Assembly: GCA_028752905.1 (NCBI GenBank)
Contig: JAQNBH010000009.1
Location: 30,671,442-30,735,441 of the forward strand
DNA length: 64,000 bases
Source: Cladorhizidae sp. MBARI D1340-BT2
Taxonomy: Eukaryota; Porifera; Demospongiae; Poecilosclerida; Cladorhizidae
Direction of reading: 5' to 3'
How positions within the stretch are numbered: the first letter of the stretch is position 1; every line of letters begins with the position of its first letter. Of the stretch, positions 56,385 through 64,000 are shown piece after piece. Under the pieces are notes generated by a model, which was not told where the DNA came from, made no database searches, and saw only the letters and a program-made list of their open reading frames with translations. The translations under genes and the position numbers were made by a program.

Positions 56385-57240
56385 TGTCAGGGAATTCCAC
56401 CTCCCTGACTGATGCCACAGAAACAGTTGTTGTTGACAGCCAGTCACAACAAGTCGTTGTGGGGAGCCCTGAGAACTTACCAACCGAGACCACCTCCATT
56501 CAGAGCCCTGAGAACTTACCAACCGAGACCACCTCCATTCAGAGCCCTGAGAACTTACCAACACCACCTCCATTCAGAGCCCAGAACTAATCAAGACAAA
56601 TTCACCTGATCTATCAGAAGGCGACATGGAGCACTCTGATTGGTCACCAAGGGATGGTGCCATGGCGACCTGATGATATGGAACCCAGTAACTTGAATAA
56701 TATAAAAGGAACTGTTAGACAAGATAATGTTAGATAACTAAGAGTCTCGTAAGTTAAGAGCTAAGCTAGACATTAATTTGTGGCCGAGACTGTATTGTGA
56801 TTGCATTTGTGCAGAGTTATCTCTTTTATAACAATTCATTGTTATTTGGGGATACAGCAATCTGCAGAGTTTGGCTTACTCTGAGACTGTCCAGTGGGTT
56901 ACACTGGGAAGTAAAGAGTAGGCGTCGCATAAGAGTGAGCGATCTGTCTGGAGGGTTAGAGTGTCTGCTCTGGAAGAAGGCTGATTCTTGACATTGATGG
57001 CAGTGGTGGGATTCATGTCAAGAGAGGATAGTGAGTATATTGTCGAACAAATTAGCTACAGATAGAGAGAGCTAGCTGTGGAAAAACACTGACCAACCTG
57101 AGGTGAGAGGTTGGGACAGTCGGATTTTGTGAATTCCAGCCTGGGTGAGAGGTGGAAGAATTTCATAGTATCTATTCTTTTTTTAATTTTTGTTAATTAT
57201 CGTTTGTGTACTAGTGGGAAACAGTCTGGGTCAATTGAGA
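56385..57240 (+). repeat. 5' LTR
   Basis: It starts TGTCAGGGAATTCCACCTCC, where GTCAGGGA pairs with the following TCCCTGAC. It contains three ~39-bp repeats with GAGAACTTACCAACCGAGAC (56470-56570) and TATAAAAGGAACTG near 56700. The end is set by loss of homology to the left arm and is uncertain by tens of bases. The primer-binding site could not be assigned to a tRNA. Confidence 0.85.
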
Positions 57241-57375
57241 ATATTGGGGCTTGTTAATCAGAACCCAACCTAGGTTATTTTCTGTTGTACACTGAGTGTT
57301 ATTTCCTTCAGGAGCGTGCATATTTCAGTTTGATTATTAGTATTTTGTTGCCAGAGTAATTTTTGAGCATTGAAT

Positions 57376-58470
57376 ATGGCTCACCTTTTGAGATCAGGAT
57401 TTGAACGGCCCACTCGAGGTGTCAGCACTGTCGAAGATGATGGACAAGAGGGCGGAGACACTTCTCAACTCCTAGGATGGTTCGATCGATTTATGGATCG
57501 TTGGGTTGATCTCGAGCGGGAAAGATCACAAATGGAAGATGCCAGACATGCAGAAGATCGTCAACATGCCCAGCAACAACAGGAACGATCATTGCAGGCT
57601 ATGATGGATGTGAGACCACCACCACCAGCAGTAGCTCCATCAAAACTGACCTTGCAAAAATATGCAGAATGCACAGACGACATGGGGGCGTTCTCCTCAG
57701 TTCGTTTGAGGTAACCACCAGAGCGAATGAGTGGCCAGAAAACCTCTGGAGTACTTACCTGAGAAGTGCTCTAGCTGGTCAGGGCATGCTAGCCATTACA
57801 ACTCTGTCGCAAGAAGATTACGACATCGTCTGCTGAACACACTCAAGTCGACCTACCAGATAACCACCGAAATATAGCCCAAAAAGATGTTTGACACTAC
57901 GTTGGATCAAACCAACCCAGTAGCGTAGTTCCGGATCAGAATACAGACCTTTTCCCGATGGATTGACTCCAGCGGAAAGACAGCACATGAGTTGATGTTG
58001 TTCGAACTTACATTGCCGAGATGGTTGGAGGTTCGCATGCGCCAGCTGGAGTCACAGAGCTATGACGATCTTAAAGAAGCGGAGGTACTTTACTTCAGCA
58101 CCTCGAAAAATTACAGAGAAGTGATTCAGAAAGCAGACCTGAAGGGAGATCGACGAACCCCTCCCAGAGACTACACACAGAGACAAGAGAGAGCAATGGA
58201 CATTTCTTGAATTCCAGACCATTGGATCCCGACAAAAGAAACCAGGGTAACATTAACCATAGTAATGTAAATACCCCTCAGTGGAAGGAGTTAAAAAGTA
58301 TTGAGTGTTACAGATGTGGTAAACCAGGTCATTTACAGTGGGACTGTAGAGTGAAAATCGAAAGAGTGAATTGTTCCGTGATTATGAGGAGGAACTTACC
58401 AGAGTGGACTAGAAAGGTTACCATCAATGACAAGTTGGTAGTTGCATTGTTAGACATTAGACATGGGATC
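57376..58470 (+). pseudogene. Gag with SCAN-like region and zinc knuckle
   Basis: The frame from 57376 gives a 113-residue start with a charged coiled-coil-like segment (WVDLERERSQMEDARHAEDR) and a Pro-rich stretch (RPPPPAV). It then shifts frame near 57690. A helical region with WPENLWSTYLRSAL follows. Next comes a SCAN-like piece: a KMFDTTLDQ-type start near 57888, FSRWIDSSGKTAHELMLFEL and TLPRWLEVRMRQLESQSYDD (near 57950-58060). A CCHC knuckle (CYRCGKPGHLQWDC) lies at 58309-58350. Stops at 57832-57834, near 57878 and at 58208-58210, plus several frame changes, break it. SCAN similarity is judged from the E-L-x-L-x-x-LPxWL-x-VRxR layout and the element type, not from a search. Confidence 0.75.
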
Positions 58471-58700
58471 CACTAAGAGTATTGTGCATCTCCAGTGTAT
58501 AGACAAAGGAAACTATCTTCCTTGGAAGATAGCCTACACCACTGCGAGTTCAGCTGTTACACAATTCCCAGCAGCTAGAGTAATTCTGTAAGTGGATGGG
58601 AATGAAAAAGTAGAGCTAGCACCTTACCTGTGATATGCTATTAGGTCATGACATTCTTTTCTTTAAGAAATATCTTAGGGAAGCCTTGAACACAGAATCA
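58405..58700 (+). pseudogene. Retroviral-type aspartic protease
   Basis: KVTINDKLVVALLD leads into a frame break. DMGSTKSIVHLQ follows near 58458-58493, where the family has D-S/T-G: the active-site triplet reads DMG. Near 58630, MLLGHDIL is the usual LLG-x-D-x-L flap/dimer segment. The order (after the zinc knuckle, before integrase) is as expected. With the frame break and the DMG change it is inactive. Confidence 0.7.
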
Positions 58701-58865
58701 AGGAAGGAAACAATTCCACCCACTCCCACTACCACCGATCTGGGGCTAGCTACAACGAGGGCTCAGGAAAAAAATTGGGCTCAGAAAGATCAGGAAGAGG
58801 CCCTACAACAAAAAAGACGAGCCCGTCATTCATTCGCTACACCACCTGGTGACAGTTGAAGTGAG

Positions 58866-60157
58866 GTGGAAGAGCCGATAGCTGGGAAGGTTGAAGAGCC
58901 AGGAGACATGGACGCCATCTCTCCCAAGGAATTCCGGAAGGAACAGCGACTAGACCCTACCCTGTGTAAAGTGAGGGAAAAGGTTAACGGTAAAGACAGT
59001 CTGCACTTTTGGGAAGGAGGTATATTGATGCGAAAGCCTTATCATGAGTTGGGAAAGAACGAATTATGGTGCCCCAATCAGCAAGGGCTAAAGTTATGAG
59101 ATTAGCCCAAACCTCTGTAATAGCAGGTGATTTTGGCAAAGACTGAACCATGCAAACTATCAGAGGTAGAATGGACTGGCCAGGTCTGGACAGGGTACCA
59201 ATCTTGCCCTGTTTGCCAAAAGGCCAGCCCGGCTGTAGTGGCCAAAGGCCCCCTCCATTCCTTGCCTATCATAGACCATCCCTTAGACCGCATAACTATG
59301 GACATATTCGGACCTTTGAAAAGAACCTCAGGTAGCAATAAGTTTTTAATAGCTATGGACAAGTGGACCGAAGCATTTTCCTTGAGGAATGCCACGGCCG
59401 AGTCAGTAGCCGACTGCCTGATTGAATTGTCATCCCGAGTAGGGGTACCCACTGAGTTTACTAACGGATAATGGTACACACTTTGTGTCGAAGGTCATGA
59501 CTCAGTTTTGCAAGCTCACGGGCATCAAGAGAATTCGAACCTCCCCATACGATCCACAAACGGATGGTATGGTTGAGTGATTCAATTCTATTCTGAAGTG
59601 CCTGCTGAGAAATTTAACCCAGACCACCACCGTAGAATGGGATAAATGTCTACCATTCATTCTATGGGCCTATAGGGGGACGCCACATAAGACAACTGGT
59701 TTTTCTCCCTATCAAATGCTATATGGTAGACCAATGAAGATGCCCCTAGACCAATTAGTTCGTTTCTGGAAGGGTAAAGAGAAAGAGAGCGAGATAGATC
59801 TACCAGAGTATGTGCAGACAGTTAAAGCCAATATGGAGATTGTGAGAAACCTTGCCCATGAGAATGAGCGGGAACGAAAAGAACTATACAGGCAACATTA
59901 CAACATGAAAGCAACAAGCAACAGAGAGGAATTTTAAGGAGGGAGATTTTGTGTTAGTGTTTAGACCCCGAATTCAGAACAAGCTTTTGAATGAGTGGCA
60001 GGGCCCCTTTGTAGTGAAAAGAAAGGTAATGGATGTGACGTACAAAATTGACATTGGGAAAGCGGGGAAACCCCTTAAAACTTTCCATGTGAATGCTATC
60101 AAAGAATGGCATGGCCCCACATCTGCGGTCTTTTTCACCATACACGAAGATAACTAA
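58866..60157 (+). pseudogene. Integrase (upstream of RT)
   Basis: The N-terminal zinc region is degenerate around 59040-59220, with SCPVCQKASPA ending it at about 59200-59232. The core has DHPLDRITMDIFGPL (first Asp) and SNKFLIAMDKWTEAFSLRNA. A TDNGTHF stretch at the frame break near 59465 gives the second Asp. SPYDPQTDGMVE near 59548 gives the Glu, followed at once by a stop. KTTGFSPYQMLYGRPMKMPL comes next. The C-terminal GPY/F-type module is at 59940-60157, with GDFVLVFRPRIQNKLLNEWQ, GPFVVKRKV, then FHVNAIKEWHGP. All three catalytic acidic residues are therefore readable, although the gene is in pieces. It is followed, not preceded, by RT. Confidence 0.88.
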
Positions 60158-60239
60158 GACGAACAGCTTAGCCAGAACATGGTAGATAATCCAGGCATTT
60201 CCCTCTCCCTCGCTCAATCCAATCCTCCCAACTAGAAAT

Positions 60240-61570
60240 GATAAAAAGGACATAATACAAGCCATACTTGGCAGAGCCCAGTTAGTTGAACATAACATTC
60301 CTACTGGAGATGCCCTACCCATCTGACTACCCTCGTACAGGCTAGCTCTTGCCTCAAAAGAATTCCTCGATGAGAAAAGTAAGATCCTACTAGATCAAGG
60401 AGTTATAGACCTAGCAAGAGCTCCTGGGCAGCCCCCATTGTGCTGATACACAAGAAAAATGGAACCACCAAACACCTGTACATTGGCTAAACGAAGTGAC
60501 AGAAAAAGACCCACATCCATTGCCCCATAGAGAGGAGATGATAGACAACTTGGGTGGGGCCAAGTATGTAACAACCCTAGACTTAACCAAAGGGTATTAC
60601 CAGGTACCCGTGGGGAGGAGTAGTAAAGAGAAGACCGCCTTTATAACTCCCTACAGGAAATACCATTGTACTACAATGCCCTTTGGTTTGGTTTCGGCCC
60701 CCTCAAAATTTCACTGGTTAATAGACCATGTCCTTCATGGCTTAGAAAGATTTACAGCAGCTTACCTTGACGATATTGTTATATACAGTGAAATGTGGGA
60801 AAAGCACTTAGAACACATAAAAGAAGTTCTGAACCGATTGAGGGAGGTAGAGCTTAAGATCAAGCAAGAGAAGTGTAACTTCGGAGTGAGTCATTGTGTA
60901 TACCTGGGGCACTTGGTAGGAGGAGGTCAGGTTAAGCCCATGTCGTGTAAGGTTAAAGCTACCTCTGAATACTTGCCCACACAAACGAAAAAACAGATGA
61001 GAGCTTTCTTAGGGCTAACCGGATATTACTGGCGAATATACCTCGTTTCTCAGAAATAGCTACCCATTTGACCGATTTGACTAAGAAAAGTAAAGGAAAT
61101 AAGATTACATGGAATATAATGTGAAGTGGCCTTTAACACCTTAAAAACAGCCCATACTAACCACCCTGTATTGATAACCCCAAACTGGGAAAGACCCTTT
61201 ACCCTGCAGACCGATGCCTCAGCGATGGGTATAGTGTTCGTGCTCAGTCAGACTGACCTTGAAGGTGAAGAAAATCCAGTGGCATACGGTTCGCGGAAGC
61301 TTCTGTCGAGGGAGCAATGGTACTCCCACTATCGAAAGAGAAGCCCTTGCCATTGTCGCTGGCATCAAACATTTTTGGGTATATCTGGAAGGAAAGAAAT
61401 TCAAGATGGAAACCGACCACAACCCTCTGGCCCACCTGGTTAACATCAAGGACCACCATGGTCGACTTACACATTGGGCACTGGCCTTACAAGATTACGA
61501 CTTCGTCATATTCCACATATCGGGATCCGCCAACGCCAATGCCGGCGGTCTCAGTCGAGACGGGTCTTGA
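60240..61570 (+). pseudogene. Reverse transcriptase-RNase H
   Basis: The RT N-terminus lies near 60280-60480, with LALASKEFLDEKSKILLDQG. 60496-61059 is open for 187 codons with TLDLTKGYYQVPV, KTAFITPYRKYHCTTMPFGL, AAYLDDIVIYSEMWEKHLEH (catalytic YLDD intact), CVYLGHLVGGGQV and MRAFLGLTGYYWRIY. After a frame change RNase H follows, with TLQTDASAMGIVFVL (first Asp), then ERE in EREALAIVAGIKHFWVYLEG, METDHNPLAHLVNI, and ending with AGGLSRDGS at 61568-61570. In canonical Ty3/Gypsy elements integrase would come after this point; here only a polypurine tract and the 3' LTR follow. Confidence 0.92.
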
Positions 61571-61572
61571 GC

Positions 61573-61586
61573 CGAGAAAGGGGGAA
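61573..61586 (+). other. Polypurine tract
   Basis: A purine run (GAGAAAGGGGGAA) lies directly before the TGTCAGGG start of the 3' LTR. It is the expected plus-strand primer site. Confidence 0.8.
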
Positions 61587-62262
61587 TGTCAGGGAATTCC
61601 TCCTCCCTGACTGATGCCACAGAAACAGCTGTTGTTAACAGCCAGTTAGAACAAGTCGTGGTGGAGAGCCCTGAGAACTTACCAACTGAGCACCACCTCT
61701 ATTCAGAGCCTGTGAACTTACCAACCGAGACCACCTCAATTCAGAGCCCTGAGAACTTACCAACTGAGCACCACCTCTATTCAGAGCCTGTGAACTTACC
61801 AACCGAGACCACCTCAATTCAGAGCCATGAGAACTTACCAACCACCACCTCCATTCAGAGCCCAGAACTAATCAAGACAAATTCACCTGATCTATCTGAA
61901 GGTGACATGGAGTACTCTGATTGGTCGCCAGGGGATGGTGCCATGGCAACCTGATGATATGGCTAGAATAATATAAAAGGAACTGTTAGACAAGATAATG
62001 TTAGATAACTAAGAGTCTCGTAAGTCTAGACTTTAATTTGTGTCTGAGACTTTATTGTGATTGCCTTTGTGCAGAGTTATCTCTTTTATGTAATATAACA
62101 ATTCATTGTTATTAGGGGATCCAGTAATCTAGCTGAGTTTGGCTTACTCTGAGACTGTCCAGTGCGTTAGACTGGGAAGTAAAGTGTAGGCATCGCATAA
62201 GAGTCAGGTATCTGTTTTGGAAGGTTAGAGTGTCCGCTCTGAAAGAAGGCTGATTCTATGAC
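61587..62262 (+). repeat. 3' LTR, truncated
   Basis: It matches the 5' LTR from its first base and carries about five ~36-bp repeats (61672-61855) against three in the 5' copy. Homology stops at TGATTCTATGAC (62251-62262), about 180 bp short of the expected end. No target duplication can therefore be compared. Confidence 0.88.
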
Positions 62263-62640
62263 CATGTTGAATTGGACCAATCAGAAACCTAGAAAATATC
62301 ATGTGTTGAACTTTATACTTTTTTCTAGTAGGCTAAAAGCAGTGAGGACCTAACCCTCTTAAGGCAGGTCTCAGCTAGAGGCAATAAAGGCATTAGAGAC
62401 AAAGAAAATGCCTGGAAGGAAGTGGCTATTACCAGCTATAAAAACATTTCAGCTGTTAATTCCTCTTTGTGCTCTTCTCCCATTAGCCAAGAGCATGAAC
62501 TGCGACATCACAATAATGACATAATATTGGTATATATGTGATTCACGCTAAGTGACTTATGCAGACAATGTCTAATTGTTACTAGTATGATTGTGTTATT
62601 GAATTCTTTTATAGCAACATATCTTTGTGTCAGTTTTACT
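62263..62640. other. No recognisable gene
   Basis: This flank after the LTR truncation has nothing recognised in it. Confidence 0.4.
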
Positions 62641-62644
62641 ACAT

Positions 62645-63180
62645 GGTGGCAGTGAGATGTGGTTTGTTCTTTTTAGGGATTTTAAATGGCAGCTTATCAA
62701 GTGAGGTGCCAGAACCATTTGTTTTAGCCAACCGAAAGAAATGGTTTCTTAATGGCCAAGCCGAGAAGGCACAATCAGAAACCAAGCACATGATGTTCTT
62801 TGTAGCTTTAGATTATCAGACAATGACCTCAAGCAGTAACCAACAGGCTAAAAAAAGTTCAGTAGTTTGTCAAGAGGTAAAACATATTTCCAGAGGGCTA
62901 AATTAAATAATTAGAAACAAGGAAATGGTGAATTCCTTTATTACCTCTATCTACATCTATCTACATATTAGCTGAACACAATAGATATGGAATACCCCAT
63001 TATGAAATGATTAGAGACAGAATTGTTTGTTAGAATTGTTGACTCAAAGCTGTTTGGACAAATTACAAATATATCCAGATGTAACTTTAGATACAGAATA
63101 GTCACTCAAACATGCCAGTCAGTGAGAGTCAAAAATTAAACATCTGATAATGTGATGATTGGGCGAAAACTGCTGGGAGA
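62645..63180 (+). pseudogene. Ty3/Gypsy gag fragment
   Basis: The frame at 62625-62906 contains VPEPFVLANRKKWFL, which resembles the PxxFxxxxPxxWxxW start of K02A2.6-type Gypsy Gag proteins. In another frame near 63020-63140, FVRIVDSKLFGQI and IVTQTCQSVRVKN match the layout of the region that reads RDRIVxGIxDxxLxExLQ and then TLxxAIxxxRQxE in that family. Stops and frame changes lie between. The predicted zinc knuckles were not found. The call depends on two weak blocks in the right order and spacing. Confidence 0.5.
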
Positions 63181-64000
63181 CTAGCCAAAATTCACAGTCC
63201 CAGGCAAAAACAGGAGAACAGATTCTGAATTCAGTGTTGCAGATCACCACATGTGATCAAATCATATCCAGCAAGGAATTGGGTATGCCACTGCTGCTTC
63301 AGGTATGCATATTTCAAAACAATTTAGAGGTTATTTTTGAGGACAGAGAAAGTATACAAGACAAAAACTCATGCTGTTATGACTCATGGCTTTCTAATCT
63401 ATGACACACAGGGTTAATTTTGTACTGTTACATATCTTACTGAGTCGCTACAATAACATATCTTTCAGTCAATATTATCATTAATCTAATGCATCCATGT
63501 ATTGATACCATCTTTTTCGGTTTCAATCATAACTGATTAGATTTGTTTAGAAGTCATGTGTTCAATGGCTTATAATAATTGTTGATAATAGTCATAGTAT
63601 ATATGCAACATAAAACATGCAAGTATATACCATGCAGAGTAATAAACATTATAATGGCTTTAAAAACTTTAGTTAATATTATTTTTGAAACTAGGAAAAT
63701 TAGTTAATGTTCTAATTACACGAATTTCTTTTATTAATGGGCTGTTCATTTTGCGTAAAACAAATTACTCTCTAATTTTGCTAAACTTTGCTAATTATAA
63801 TTACCAACCTTAACATACTATGACATTTTTGTGCTAATGATGTGAGATTGCTGAAACAATTCTGTAGTAGTCACACATAGTTGCCCAACCATCCAGGTAT
63901 TCCCTGGACATTCCGGAGATTCACAATTTTGTCCAGGAGTCCAGGTAAACCCACCAGAGAACTTATATTTGTATTTGTCGTAATAATATTTTAAACTAAG
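63181..64000. other. No recognisable gene to window end
   Basis: A weak Gag-like continuation may run to about 63400. After that the sequence is AT-rich and noncoding. Confidence 0.4.

Larger units (their letters stand above)
50621..57240. repeat. 6.6-kb imperfect palindrome (inverted duplication)
   Basis: The left arm (50621 to about 54125) is the reverse complement of the right arm (about 54135-57240). From outside inward, each arm has an LTR facing outward (50621-51527 and 56385-57240), then about 1.4 kb of other sequence, then tandem repeats. Example matches: 51660-51900 against 56025-56240; 52150-52240 against 55690-55785; 52865-52915 against 55020-55070. The arms differ by scattered substitutions, small indels (for example about 27 bp near 51808-51835 missing on the right) and repeat number. 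Confidence 0.92.
56385..62262 (+). mobile_element. Gmr1-like Ty3/Gypsy LTR retrotransposon
   Basis: Components in order: 5' LTR (56385 to about 57240), gag with one CCHC knuckle, protease, integrase, reverse transcriptase, RNase H, polypurine tract and 3' LTR (61587-62262, truncated). Integrase upstream of RT is the Ty1/copia-like order. Within Ty3/Gypsy it is known for the Gmr1-like group, whose Gag is the relative of the vertebrate SCAN domain. All genes have frameshifts or stops. The 5' LTR is also the end of the large palindrome. Confidence 0.85.

Noticed and set aside
56412..56609. Repetitive ORFs (ENLPTETTSIQSP type), also at 61586-61954
   Set aside because: They are translations of the LTR minisatellite, present on both strands and in non-coding LTR position.
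1..64000. tRNA, rRNA or other structural RNA genes
   Set aside because: I read for B-box-like GGTTCRA words with paired arms and conserved rRNA blocks and found none convincing; a tRNAscan-SE and Infernal run would be decisive.

Overview
This looks like a repeat-dense, AT-rich stretch of an invertebrate animal genome, possibly a sponge or another early-branching metazoan; the lineage is inference. The case for an animal is the mix of elements: Ty3/Gypsy, a Gmr1-like LTR element, CR1/L2-type non-LTR elements, piggyBac, hAT (two kinds), Tigger/pogo and a possible Harbinger remnant. Two short GT-AG introns (63 and 140 bp) are visible. I recognise no intact conventional host gene, no rRNA or tRNA, and no bacterial feature. 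Almost every coding region is a transposon gene broken by stops, frameshifts or deletions.

Layout. 0-5 kb: tail of a non-LTR RT, a degenerate minisatellite, dispersed repeat R1, a minus-strand non-LTR RT and the 3' end of a piggyBac. 5-8 kb: two unassigned small ORFs and dispersed repeats R2 and R3. 8.9-12 kb: a decayed minus-strand Gypsy gag-pol and a coiled-coil-like coding remnant. 13.18-16.35 kb: an end-to-end piggyBac with TTAA sites, terminal inverted repeats and an intron. 16.5-19.3 kb: an R1 copy that received an LTR, which was then split by an inversion; the uninterrupted paralog is at 45.5-47.3 kb. 19.4-23.1 kb: a hAT element carrying a solo LTR with a 5-bp target duplication; its uninterrupted inverted paralog is at 37.3-40.4 kb. 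23.5-26.0 kb: a ZMYM1/DUF4371-type hAT transposase gene, minus strand, with a 438-codon open stretch. 26.2-30.0 kb: a CR1/L2-like non-LTR element with ORF1 and ORF2. 31.2-33.4 kb: an internally deleted piggyBac. 35.75-36.31 kb: a small Tigger/pogo element. 41.6-45.5 kb: Gypsy pol and its 3' LTR, with piggyBac ends nested at a TTAA site that occurs twice. 47.3-47.9 kb: a minisatellite rich in GGTTAGGG. 48.2-49.5 kb: a broken gene of an unnamed multi-copy family that may be a DDE-type transposase. 50.6-57.2 kb: a 6.6-kb imperfect palindrome with head-to-head tandem repeats in its centre and outward-facing LTRs at both ends. 56.4-62.3 kb: an LTR retrotransposon whose integrase lies upstream of its reverse transcriptase (Gmr1-like order), with a SCAN-like Gag. 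62.6-63.2 kb: a Gypsy gag remnant.

How it fits together. The parts do not form a host pathway; they record nested insertion and rearrangement. The best-supported events are two LTR insertions with target duplications and matching empty paralogs, one later inversion with a breakpoint inside the LTR's own 18-bp repeats, insertion of piggyBac into Gypsy, and an inverted duplication that copied an already inserted LTR. The most unusual objects are the palindrome, the integrase-first LTR element and the unnamed DDE-like gene family.
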